46,468 nucleotides of DNA from Chloroflexota bacterium. Its GTDB lineage: Bacteria > Chloroflexota > Anaerolineae > UBA1429. The notes under the pieces are model-generated. The model was given only the letters and a program-made list of their open reading frames with translations, was not told where the DNA came from and made no database searches. The DNA is taken from positions 1 to 46,468 of the forward strand of contig JAIOAW010000020.1 of NCBI GenBank assembly GCA_019873625.1, in the 5' to 3' direction. The position numbers and the translations under genes are program-made. Below are positions 9,122-18,385 of this stretch, piece by piece (the first letter of the stretch is position 1; each line of letters opens with the position of its first letter).

Positions 9122-10906
9122 TCAGCCAAGCCGCTCTTTGAGTGCCTCCAATTGATGCATCACCCGAGCGGGCAGCCGCTTGCCGAACTTGGCAAAAAAG
9201 TCGGCGATATCGGGCACTTCGGCGCGCCACACGGCGTTATCCACCTTGAGGAGTTCGGCCAGGTCCTCATTGGGGATGTCCAGGCCGCGAAGGTCGAGTT
9301 CCCCCTCGGCCGGCAGGATGCCGATGGCCGTCTTGCGGCCGGGCACCTTGCCCTCCAGGCGCTCAATCATCCATTTGAGGGCGCGGATGTTCTCGCCGAA
9401 GCCGGGCCACAGCCAGTGGCCGTCTGGCCCCTTGCGGAACCAGTTCACGTAAAAGATGCGCGGGGCCTTGTTGCCCAGGCGGTCTCCCATATTCAGCCAG
9501 TGCTGGAAGTAGTCGCCCATATTGTAACCGCAGAAGGGCGTCATCGCGAAGGGGTCTCGCCGCAGTTTACCCACCGCGCCGATGTTCGCCGCGGTCGTCT
9601 CCGACGAGGCGGTGGCCCCTAAAAAGACGCCGTGATCCCAGTCATACGCCTCGAAGACGAGCGGTACCACGCTCGAGCGCCGCCCCCCGAAGATAAAGAT
9701 GTCAATGGGCACGCCCTCGGGCTTTTCCCAATCGGGGCTGATGATGGGGCACTGAGCGGCCGGCGCGGTGAAACGCGCGTTCGGGTGGGCCGCCGGCTCT
9801 TTGGAGGCAGGCGTCCAATCTCGGCCCTTCCAGTCAATGGCATGGGCGGGCGGCTCGCCGTCCATGCCCTCCCACCAGACATCGCCATCATCCGTCAGGG
9901 CGCAGTTCGTAAAGATGCAGTTGGCATAGAGCGTATCCATCGCCATCGGGTTCGATTTGTACGAGGTGCCCGGGGCCACGCCAAAGAAACCGGATTCGGG
10001 GTTGATGGCATACAATCGCCCATCGGGGCCGATCTTCATCCAGGCGATGTCGTCGCCCAGGCATTCCGCCTTCCAGCCGGGGATGGTGGGCTGGATCATC
10101 GCCAGGTTCGTCTTCCCGCAGGCGGAAGGGAAGGCGGCGGCAATGTGATACTGCTTGCCCTCTGGGCTGATGAGCCGCAGGATGAGCATATGCTCGGCCA
10201 TCCAGCCCTCGCGGTGCGCCATAGCCGAGGCGATGCGCAACGCAAAGCACTTTTTCCCCAGCAGGGCGTTCCCGCCGTAGCCCGACCCGTACGACCAGAT
10301 GAGGTTCTCATCGGGGAAGTGGCTGATGTACTTTTGCTCCATCGGGGCGCAGGGCCAGGGCACGTCCTTCTGGCCGGGGGCGAGGGGCGCCCCCACCGAG
10401 TGCAGGCAGGGGACGAACTCGCCATCTTTGCCCAGCGCTTCGATGACCTTGGCGCCGACGCGCGTCATAATGTGCATATTGCAGACGACGTAGGGGCTAT
10501 CGGTGATCTCGACGCCGATCTTGGCAATCGGGGAATCGAGAGGCCCCATAGAGAAGGGGATGACGTACATCGTGCGGCCCCTCATACAGCCGGTGTAGAG
10601 TTCGGTCATCGTCCGCTTGAGTTCGTCCGGGGCGATCCAGTTATTCGTGGGGCCGGCATCCTCTTGGTTCGGGTAACTGATGTACGTGCGGTCTTCAACG
10701 CGGGCGACATCGCTGGGGTCCGAGCGGAAGAGGAAACTATTGGGCCGCTTGAGAGGCGTGGCCGCACCGCTGGCGACCATTTGGGCCATCAAGCGGTCGT
10801 ATTCCTCCTTGCTGCCATCGCACCAGTAGATGGAATCGGGCTGGCAGAGGGCGGCGCACTCTTGGACCCATTCCAACAAACCCTTGTGTTCGACGTGGTA
10901 AGCCAT
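9122..10906 (-). CDS. pckG: Phosphoenolpyruvate carboxykinase (GTP)
   Basis: Catalyses oxaloacetate + GTP to PEP + GDP + CO2, linking the TCA cycle with gluconeogenesis in the cytoplasm. The 594-residue length is normal for the GTP-dependent family. The nucleotide-binding loop is [12 protein letters not shown] with the reactive Cys263 and Lys265/Thr266. Other family segments are [27 protein letters not shown] and [16 protein letters not shown] (substrate and metal site), and [14 protein letters not shown] near the C-terminus. The start is backed by AGAAGGAGC just upstream. It is transcribed alone from a promoter about 220 bases upstream, with a hairpin in the leader. Confidence 0.97.
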   Translation of the reverse strand: MAYHVEHKGLLEWVQECAALCQPDSIYWCDGSKEEYDRLMAQMVASGAATPLKRPNSFLFRSDPSDVARVEDRTYISYPNQEDAGPTNNWIAPDELKRTMTELYTGCMRGRTMYVIPFSMGPLDSPIAKIGVEITDSPYVVCNMHIMTRVGAKVIEALGKDGEFVPCLHSVGAPLAPGQKDVPWPCAPMEQKYISHFPDENLIWSYGSGYGGNALLGKKCFALRIASAMAHREGWMAEHMLILRLISPEGKQYHIAAAFPSACGKTNLAMIQPTIPGWKAECLGDDIAWMKIGPDGRLYAINPESGFFGVAPGTSYKSNPMAMDTLYANCIFTNCALTDDGDVWWEGMDGEPPAHAIDWKGRDWTPASKEPAAHPNARFTAPAAQCPIISPDWEKPEGVPIDIFIFGGRRSSVVPLVFEAYDWDHGVFLGATASSETTAANIGAVGKLRRDPFAMTPFCGYNMGDYFQHWLNMGDRLGNKAPRIFYVNWFRKGPDGHWLWPGFGENIRALKWMIERLEGKVPGRKTAIGILPAEGELDLRGLDIPNEDLAELLKVDNAVWRAEVPDIADFFAKFGKRLPARVMHQLEALKERLG

Positions 10907-10989
10907 CTCTTGCTCCTTCTATGAGATAAACGATTCCCAACCCTTTCACGGGCCAACGCCCGAAAACGCCGCGATATAGCAAAAGCGCC

Positions 10990-11017
10990 CACCTTTTGCC
11001 GCCTTAGGCAAAAGGTG
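10990..11017 (-). promoter_or_regulatory. Perfect hairpin in the pckG leader
   Basis: An 11-bp perfect inverted repeat (arms 10990-11000 and 11007-11017, 6-base loop) sits in the untranslated leader, about 85 bases before the pckG start. On the RNA strand it is followed by GGGCGC and a short TTTT, which is a poor terminator tail. It may be a regulatory or stabilising structure. I cannot match it to a named riboswitch. The rest of 10907-11273 holds the promoter and a second hairpin and no gene. Confidence 0.55.
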
Positions 11018-11123
11018 AACGCCATTGTTGGCCGGTGGTAAGACGAACGCCGCTCTCTCGCGCCGAAACGTGTCTAGAAAGGGCGAGCACGCCGTGCGAA
11101 GATGCCATTTTACCACATTTAAA

Positions 11124-11152
11124 ATTATACCAAGTTTGGGGCATAAAATCAA
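11124..11152 (-). promoter_or_regulatory. pckG promoter TTGATT - 17 bp - TATAAT
   Basis: On the minus strand, TTGATT (11147-11152), a 17-bp spacer and a perfect TATAAT (11124-11129), in an AT-rich island that stands out from the GC-rich surroundings. It predicts an untranslated leader of about 210 bases before pckG. Confidence 0.8.
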
Positions 11153-11203
11153 ATAGCGCCTTTGGCCCCTCGTTCGACGCCCCACCGCCGATAGAGGATA
11201 TGT

Positions 11204-11239
11204 AAAGGCCCTAAAGGCTTGGGGGCCTTTAGGGCCTTT
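11204..11239. terminator. Perfect 15-bp hairpin after the DUF5320 operon
   Basis: Arms 11204-11218 and 11225-11239 with a 6-base loop, just downstream of the DUF5320 stop on the minus strand. No long T-run follows, so it may end transcripts weakly or protect the 3' end. It also insulates the upstream promoter of pckG. Confidence 0.65.
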
Positions 11240-11273
11240 GCTCCCCCGAAGAGGGCTTGCGACTTGCGGGCCG

Positions 11274-11600
11274 TCATCCCTCTTCGGGAGGCTCGGGCTT
11301 CTGACGGAGCGCCTTCAATTGGCTCTCGAGCGCTTGCAGCCTTTCGCGAAGGAAGGCCGCCTGTTCCTCCAAAAAGGCGGCTTGCTCCTCGGGCGTCGGC
11401 GCGCAGGGCGCGCCAAGCCGCGCCCAGCCAGGGAGGCCCGTCGCGCGGTACCAGTAGCGGAACCCTCGACCGTAGCCCCCTAGGCAAAACCCCCAGGCCG
11501 GGTTCATATAGCCCGGCACGGTGTAGCCGGCGCAGTAACCAGCCCCGCGCCCCGTCATCGGCCCCCAATTCCGAGGCCCCATCCTATTCCCAAATGGCAT
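11274..11600 (-). CDS. DUF5320 domain protein
   Basis: A 108-residue small protein. The N-terminal half is rich in Gly, Met, Pro and aromatic residues (MPFGNRMGPRNWGPMTGRG, then GYC and GFC segments). The C-terminal third is a predicted coiled coil with heptad-like EEQAAFLEEQAAFLRER. This matches the DUF5320 pattern, whose genes commonly sit beside NifX/NifB-like iron-molybdenum cofactor proteins, as here. The function is unknown. The ATG at 11600 has AGGAGGT at 11609-11615, so a longer upstream reading is not needed. It is the last gene of the PadR operon. Confidence 0.8.
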   Translation of the reverse strand: MPFGNRMGPRNWGPMTGRGAGYCAGYTVPGYMNPAWGFCLGGYGRGFRYWYRATGLPGWARLGAPCAPTPEEQAAFLEEQAAFLRERLQALESQLKALRQKPEPPEEG

Positions 11601-11626
11601 ACGTCTTACCTCCTGTGTTTGTGGCC

Positions 11627-11740
11627 TTACCAGCGGCCACGGCCGCCCCAGCGGCGCCCGCGCCACCTCCATAGGGAGCGCGGCCAGCAGAAGAGCCGTG
11701 GTCGCAAGAGACGCCGAAAAATCCTTCTCCCAAGGAACAT
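11627..11740 (-). CDS. 37-residue Arg/Trp-rich peptide
   Basis: A short open frame between the NifX-like gene and the DUF5320 gene, with a strong AAGGAGGG site 5 bases before the ATG at 11740 and a TAA stop at 11627, just ahead of the ribosome site of the next gene. The peptide begins MFLGRRIFRRLLRPRLF and ends in RWRGRRWGGRGRW. By my count it has 15 Arg and 6 Trp, and no acidic residue. It is no close match to a family I know. The spacing and ribosome site suggest real translation in the operon. The arginine richness could also come by chance from GC-rich DNA, so this is a candidate. Confidence 0.5.
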   Translation of the reverse strand: MFLGRRIFRRLLRPRLFCWPRSLWRWRGRRWGGRGRW

Positions 11741-11776
11741 ACTTCCCTCCTTATCGCGGGGCACCCCGCGAGACCG

Positions 11777-12172
11777 CTAATGTAGATATTCCGGGTGATC
11801 CTCCAGGCGGCCATCGAGATAGGCCTGCAAGGCGGCCTCTATCTCGGCCTCCTCCGTGATGATGGGCGTAATCCCAAACTCGCGCATCCCTCGATAGGCG
11901 CCATACCCCATTCCTCGGCAAACCAGCACTTGGCAATCTTGGATGGCGGCGGCCATGGCGGCATGGCGGGTTTGGCTAGCGGCGTCCATCCCATGGGGGG
12001 CATTGGGCGAGGCGGGCGCCTCTTGGGCGGCAAACTGGGCATGCCCCAGTTTGGGCCGCAGTTCGCGCGAAACGATTCGGCCCTCCTCCACGGTGAACAC
12101 GGCATAGTAGCGCGCCCGGCCGAAATGCGCGCTGATGGTGCGGTCGTCATCGGTGATAAAGGCGATTTTCAT
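11777..12172 (-). CDS. Dinitrogenase iron-molybdenum cofactor (NifX/NifB-like) family protein
   Basis: A 131-residue protein of the NifX/NafY fold family. It opens MKIAFITDDDRTISAHFG, with the typical HFG motif at residues 16-18, and later has QDCQVLVCRGMGYGAYRGM and GITPIITEEAEIEAAL. Family members bind iron-sulfur or iron-molybdenum precursors. Many copies outside nitrogen fixers have unknown roles in metal-cluster handling. No nif gene is in the window, so nitrogen fixation is not implied. The start overlaps the PadR stop by 4 bases (ATGA), so the two are translationally coupled. Confidence 0.88.
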   Translation of the reverse strand: MKIAFITDDDRTISAHFGRARYYAVFTVEEGRIVSRELRPKLGHAQFAAQEAPASPNAPHGMDAASQTRHAAMAAAIQDCQVLVCRGMGYGAYRGMREFGITPIITEEAEIEAALQAYLDGRLEDHPEYLH

Positions 12173-12609
12173 CGTGCATCTCCTTCCGAAAAGCGTGTAG
12201 GCGAGCCATCCGGCTCGTTGTGAGACCGCGTATGGGCGTCATAGGCCTCCAAGAACTGCCGCAGGAGGCGTTCCGTAGCGCGCAGGTCTTCGATCCAGGC
12301 GCGCAAGTAGGCATCGCCTGCCTCAGTCAATGCGTAGATGCGGCGGGGCGGCCCCGCGCTGCCCTCCGCCTCCACCCGAGAGGTAACCATCCCCAGGGCC
12401 TCGAGGTGGTATAGGGCGCGATAGATCGCGCTTACATCCACGGGATAATCTCCCAGGCCCAGGGCCTGAAGCCCCTCCGCCAGCCCATAGCCGTGGGCCG
12501 GCCCTTGATGGAGGAGCAAGAGCACCGCCGGCTCGATAAAGCGCCGAATGCGCCCCGGCCGGCCGCCGGCCCATCCATCCCCCCGATATCTCGCCCGGCA
12601 AGGCGGCAT
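12169..12609 (-). CDS. PadR-family transcriptional regulator
   Basis: A 146-residue winged-helix regulator. The DNA-binding domain covers about residues 22-100: FIEPAVLLLLHQGPAHGYGL (helix 1), DVSAIYRALYHLEALGMV (recognition helix region) and RRIYALTEAG (wing). A C-terminal dimer helix pair follows (AWIEDLRATERLLRQFLEAY). ATG 12609 is preceded by AGGAGG. A promoter with a 21-bp palindrome over the transcription start lies directly upstream, which suggests that it represses its own operon (PadR, NifX-like, peptide, DUF5320). The signal it senses is unknown. Confidence 0.9.
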   Translation of the reverse strand: MPPCRARYRGDGWAGGRPGRIRRFIEPAVLLLLHQGPAHGYGLAEGLQALGLGDYPVDVSAIYRALYHLEALGMVTSRVEAEGSAGPPRRIYALTEAGDAYLRAWIEDLRATERLLRQFLEAYDAHTRSHNEPDGSPTRFSEGDAR

Positions 12610-12618
12610 CCCTTCCTC

Positions 12619-12653
12619 CTATTTGCGATAGACTATTTGTTAACTGCAAATAG
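12619..12653 (-). promoter_or_regulatory. Probable PadR operator: CTATTTG palindrome plus third half-site
   Basis: CTATTTG (12633-12639) and CAAATAG (12647-12653) are perfect 7-bp arms around a 7-base TTAACTG centre. A third CTATTTG lies at 12619-12625, spaced 14 bp in direct orientation. The palindrome touches the -10 box and covers the expected transcription start. The third half-site abuts the ribosome site. Confidence 0.7.
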
Positions 12654-12682
12654 ATAATAGCACATAGCGGCGAGCCTGTCAA
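12654..12682 (-). promoter_or_regulatory. PadR operon promoter TTGACA - 17 bp - TATTAT
   Basis: On the minus strand, TTGACA (12677-12682), a 17-bp spacer and TATTAT (12654-12659), immediately next to the palindromic operator. Confidence 0.85.
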
Positions 12683-12754
12683 ATCGAGGGGATGAGCCAT
12701 TTCGTGGGGCCTGAGGATGGGCGCGTGGGCGTGACCTTGGCGAGAGGCGATGCT

Positions 12755-12783
12755 TTGACACCAGGCGCCCCGCCGCATACAAT
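12755..12783 (+). promoter_or_regulatory. valS promoter TTGACA - 17 bp - TACAAT
   Basis: TTGACA at 12755-12760, a 17-bp spacer and TACAAT at 12778-12783, about 280 bases upstream of valS and just before the T-box leader. It is divergent from the PadR promoter, with about 70 bases between the two. Confidence 0.88.
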
Positions 12784-12789
12784 AGGCAT

Positions 12790-13040
12790 AACGACTGCGA
12801 ACAGGAGGAGTAAGCGGAGCGCTTGCCGATAGAGAAGAGGGGCCATAGGCTGGAAGCCCCTCGCGGTGGGCCCCGCCGAAGGTCGCCTGGGAGTCGGCCG
12901 GCTGAACGGCAAGTAAGCCGGCTCGGGTGCGCCCGTTATCGCGCCCAGAGCGCGCCAAGGCTCGCAAGGCCTTGGCGAAGTGGAGTGGTACCGCGGAAGG
13001 TCGCCCTTTCGTCTCCAAGACGGAAGGGCGGTTTCTATTT
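12790..13040 (+). ncRNA. T-box leader of valS, specifier GTC (Val)
   Basis: A cis-acting RNA that reads uncharged tRNA-Val and controls valS transcription. The T-box core GTGGTACCGCGG lies at 12985-12996. Its TGGT (12986-12989) would pair with an ACCA tRNA end (discriminator A, as in tRNA-Val). The likely specifier is GTC at 12882-12884, in the context CGAAGGTCGCC, which matches the position of ATC in the ileS leader of this window. A terminator stem lies at 13002-13030, and the antiterminator would include the T-box core. Stem boundaries further upstream are approximate. Confidence 0.9.
13002..13040 (+). terminator. T-box terminator of valS
   Basis: 13-bp stem (arms 13002-13014 and 13018-13030, one G-T pair, 3-base loop) followed by the T-rich stretch GTTTCTATTT at 13031-13040. 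It overlaps the 3' side of the T-box fold, as expected for transcription attenuation. Confidence 0.85.
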
Positions 13041-13060
13041 CGCCTTGCGAGGAGGGAACG

Positions 13061-15733
<2,673 letters not shown>

Positions 15734-15742
15734 AGAGGGGGG

Positions 15743-15927
15743 GCGCGAGGCTCCTGCCTCGCGCGCGGGCCGGGAGGCCCGCGCTCCATATATGTGGTCT
15801 CACCTTAGCCCTCTCCCGCGCTGGTGCGGAAGGGGGGACTCGGAGCGCGAGGCCCCTGCTATACAGGGTTCCCTCTCCCACCTAGGGTGGGAGAGGGCCA
15901 GGGTGAGGGGAGCGCGAGGCGCCCCCT
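15743..15927. repeat. Hairpin-module repeat, second copy group
   Basis: Intergenic block after valS that shares modules with 1-251: GCGCGAGGC/GCCTCGCGC around a 4-base loop (15743-15764), the GCGGGCC/GGCCCGC module, and the CCCTCTCCC...GGGAGAGGG module, once decayed and once perfect (near 15870-15896). The module order differs from that at 1-251. No gene is seen here. Confidence 0.8.
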
Positions 15928-15934
15928 TGGCGGA

Positions 15935-15964
15935 TTGGACAGCATCTCCCCCTTGCCTTATACT
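15935..15964 (+). promoter_or_regulatory. Promoter TTGGAC - 18 bp - TATACT
   Basis: TTGGAC at 15935-15940, an 18-bp spacer and TATACT at 15959-15964, right behind the repeat block and ahead of the YtxH-type gene. It probably drives the three + strand genes to 18326. Confidence 0.7.
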
Positions 15965-16016
15965 TATCCTGCGTTTTAGGTGGCCCAACGCCTCAGCAGA
16001 TGAAAGGGGAAAGACT

Positions 16017-16244
16017 ATGGGCAAGCGGTTAGCCTTTTTGGGCGGTTTGATCGTCGGGGGATTCGCAGGTTGGGTGCTCGGCCTCCTTTCAGCACCACAA
16101 TCTGGCCGCGAGACGCTCGATGCCTGGGGCGAAAAGGCCATCGAACTACGCGAGCGCGCCGGCGAGGCGGCCGGCCAGGTGCGCGATCGCCTTACCCAGG
16201 CACGCGAAAGTGCGCGTAACCTCACGGCGCGCGATGAGGGATAA
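16017..16244 (+). CDS. YtxH-type small membrane protein
   Basis: A 75-residue protein with a Gly-rich membrane segment at about 6-25 (AFLGGLIVGGFAGWVLGLLSA) and a charged amphipathic helix from about 30 to 70 (GEKAIELRERAGEAAGQVRDR). This is the layout of YtxH-domain stress or envelope proteins of Firmicutes and Chloroflexota, whose function is not settled. The SAPQSGRETL turn after the membrane segment is also typical of the family. The ribosome site is AAAGGGGAAAG before ATG 16017. A gap of only 24 bases leads to the next gene. Confidence 0.75.
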   Translation: MGKRLAFLGGLIVGGFAGWVLGLLSAPQSGRETLDAWGEKAIELRERAGEAAGQVRDRLTQARESARNLTARDEG

Positions 16245-16268
16245 CAAAACTCTAGTGAGGTGTGTGCC

Positions 16269-17615
16269 ATGCGGTTAGGTGCTTCTCAGGAGATCATCAC
16301 CCCCTTCGATACCGTCGAACTTGCTGGTTATGTCCTGCGGGAGCAGCCTTCCGAGGGCGTGCTCGATGACCTCTATGCGCGGGCGCTCTTTTTCCAAGAG
16401 GGCGACGCGCGGCTCTTGTGGATCCACGCAGACCTCATCGGGTTTTCAAGGCCGTGGGCCTTGGCCTTGCGCCAATCGCTCGCTGAGGAATTGGGCCTGG
16501 GCGTGCATGAGGTCATTCTGACGGCCACGCACACCCATTCCGGGCCGGCCACCCTGCCCCTGCGCGGCTGTGGCCAGATGGACGAGACCTATATGGCCTT
16601 CTTGGAAGATGCGCTCAAGGGCGTGGCGCGCCGCGCCGCCGCGAACCCCGAAGAGGTCAACCTCTTTTTCGCCGAGGGGTTCTCTCCCCTGGCCAAAGAT
16701 CGCCGAGGCGACAAGCCCTCGGCGCACGTCAACCATCAGTTGCCCGTGCTCTCCTTCCGCCGGGCAGATGGTTCCTACGTCGCCGTGTGGGCCAACTATG
16801 GGATGCATAACGTGGCCCTCTCTTGGGAAAACCGTCTCGTCTCCGGCGATATGGCCGGCCATGCCGCCCGAATGCTCCAACAACGCCTGCAAGGCGAGCC
16901 GGTGGTAATGTGGACGAACGGCGCCTGCGGCAACGTGAACCCGGCCGCTTCCTCTGCCCTGCCGAAATTGATGCAGGGCTATGGAGATAGCCTCGTCATC
17001 GCCGCGATGGATGCCATCCGCCGCAGCCAACCCGTGGGCGAGACGACCCTCGCTGTGGCCGAAAAGGCCGTGGCGCTCGACCTCGAAATCCCTACGGCCG
17101 AGGAGATCGAGCAGGCCTATGCCGCCACCCTCCAACGCGCCGAGGGGCACCCGCGCGTCCAGCGGGCGATGGACGAATGGCGCGAGCAAGCCCTTGCGGC
17201 CCTCGCGGAGGGCGCCCCCGCGCAGGTGGAGATCGGCGTCCAGGCCATCCGCCTGGGGCCTTTGCGCCTGGCAGCCATCGGGGCGGAGGTCTTTTCTCAT
17301 ATGATGGAAGCGCTCCGCGCCATCCTAGGGTTCCGCACCTACGTGGTGGGCTATGCCAACGGCGTGGTGGGTTACCTGGCCCCGCGCGCGGTGTATGACG
17401 AGGGCGGATATGAGGTCGAGGATGCCTACAAGTATTATGGCCTGTTCCGCCTGGCGCCCGATAGTTACGACCGGGTGTATGACGAGGCCCTCGCCCTGAT
17501 CCAATCTCTCGAGATGCCCCCCGAGCAGGCGGAAGCGGCTACCCCGAGCGAAGGTGAGCCGAGCGAGGCGGCGCCCAGCGAGAGCGAGCCGCCCCAAGAG
17601 GCGCCGGCCGAATAA
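16269..17615 (+). CDS. Neutral/alkaline ceramidase-like hydrolase
   Basis: A 448-residue protein with the N-terminal domain of neutral ceramidases. GASQEIITP opens the fold, THTHSGPA (His88, His90) forms part of the zinc site, and YGMHNVALSWENRLVSGDMAG carries a further His and the typical turn. Known ceramidases are longer and secreted, but no signal peptide is visible here, so this is probably a cytoplasmic amidase-like relative of unknown substrate. The last 30 residues are an acidic Pro/Ser/Glu tail (repeats of PSEGEPSEA type). The start at ATG 16269 follows GAGGTG. The next gene begins 33 bases downstream. Confidence 0.78.
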   Translation: MRLGASQEIITPFDTVELAGYVLREQPSEGVLDDLYARALFFQEGDARLLWIHADLIGFSRPWALALRQSLAEELGLGVHEVILTATHTHSGPATLPLRGCGQMDETYMAFLEDALKGVARRAAANPEEVNLFFAEGFSPLAKDRRGDKPSAHVNHQLPVLSFRRADGSYVAVWANYGMHNVALSWENRLVSGDMAGHAARMLQQRLQGEPVVMWTNGACGNVNPAASSALPKLMQGYGDSLVIAAMDAIRRSQPVGETTLAVAEKAVALDLEIPTAEEIEQAYAATLQRAEGHPRVQRAMDEWREQALAALAEGAPAQVEIGVQAIRLGPLRLAAIGAEVFSHMMEALRAILGFRTYVVGYANGVVGYLAPRAVYDEGGYEVEDAYKYYGLFRLAPDSYDRVYDEALALIQSLEMPPEQAEAATPSEGEPSEAAPSESEPPQEAPAE

Positions 17616-17648
17616 GGGCGCTGCGAAACCCTGTCCCCTGAGGAGCGC

Positions 17649-18326
17649 ATGAAACTCTTGCTCATTCGCCATGGCGACCCCGATTACGCCCGAGACGCGC
17701 TGACGCCCAAGGGCCATGCCGAGGCGCGCCTTTTGGCCGAGGCGCTGGCCCGCGTGCCTATGGATGAAATCTATATCTCGCCGATGGGGCGCGCCCAACT
17801 CACGGCACAGTATACCCTGCAAAAGATTGGGCGCGAGGGGACGACGCTCGATTGGCTGGCCGAGTTGAACGGCAATTACGGGGGTAATGCTTGGTGCTGG
17901 AGCCTGCCCCCCGCCGAGGTGTTGGCGCGCCCCGAGCCGTACTCGGCCACCGACTGGCCACGCCAAACCGCCTATGGCGAGCATATGGCGGAGGTCGTGC
18001 GCCCCTTTTATGCCCAATTTGACGCGTTGATGCGCTGGCACGGCTATGCCCGAGAGGGGTTCCGTTACCGCGTGCTGCGCTCCAGCGCGGCGACGTTGGC
18101 CTTTTTCTGCCACGGCGGGGTCATCCTGACGCTCCTAGGCTATCTCTTGCAGGTGCCCATCCCCGTGGCCTACGCCCAGTTTTGGGTGGATACGGCGAGC
18201 ATCACCGCCATCGGGTTCGACGAGCACGAGGGCTATGCGGCCTGCCGCCTGCTCGTTTGGAACGACACGAGCCATCTAGCCCCGCTGAGGGGGCCGATCC
18301 ACGCCCAGCCTTACCCCCTCCGATAA
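17649..18326 (+). CDS. Histidine phosphatase family protein
   Basis: A 225-residue member of the phosphoglycerate mutase-like superfamily. The RHG motif is at residues 7-9 (LLLIRHGDPDY) with catalytic His8. The second His lies in FFCHGGV, and the first-half Arg is in SPMGRAQLTAQ. Its substrate is open; such proteins dephosphorylate sugars, nucleotides or cofactors. GAGGAG lies just before ATG 17649. It is probably the last gene of the operon from 16017 and ends at a strong hairpin. Confidence 0.88.
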   Translation: MKLLLIRHGDPDYARDALTPKGHAEARLLAEALARVPMDEIYISPMGRAQLTAQYTLQKIGREGTTLDWLAELNGNYGGNAWCWSLPPAEVLARPEPYSATDWPRQTAYGEHMAEVVRPFYAQFDALMRWHGYAREGFRYRVLRSSAATLAFFCHGGVILTLLGYLLQVPIPVAYAQFWVDTASITAIGFDEHEGYAACRLLVWNDTSHLAPLRGPIHAQPYPLR

Positions 18327-18331
18327 ACGCT

Positions 18332-18358
18332 TAGGGGCGCACCCAAGGTGCGCCCCTA
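18332..18358. terminator. Bidirectional terminator hairpin
   Basis: A perfect 12-bp inverted repeat (arms 18332-18343 and 18347-18358) with a 3-base loop, between the convergent phosphatase and galK genes. Confidence 0.82.
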
Positions 18359-18385
18359 TCTCATCCTGATCTCGCGATGGGCAAG

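Noticed and set aside
11584-11814. Alternative - strand frame of 76 codons overlapping the Arg/Trp peptide
   Set aside because: It overlaps the ends of the NifX-like and DUF5320 genes and has no ribosome site, whereas the 37-codon frame has one and fits the gap.
11777-12172. Evidence of nitrogen fixation from the NifX-like gene
   Set aside because: NifX/NifB-like small proteins are widespread in organisms that do not fix nitrogen, and no other nif gene is in the window.
12784-13040. Possible tRNA or small gene upstream of valS
   Set aside because: The folds and the GTGGTACCGCGG core identify a T-box leader; no tRNA cloverleaf or ribosome site is found.
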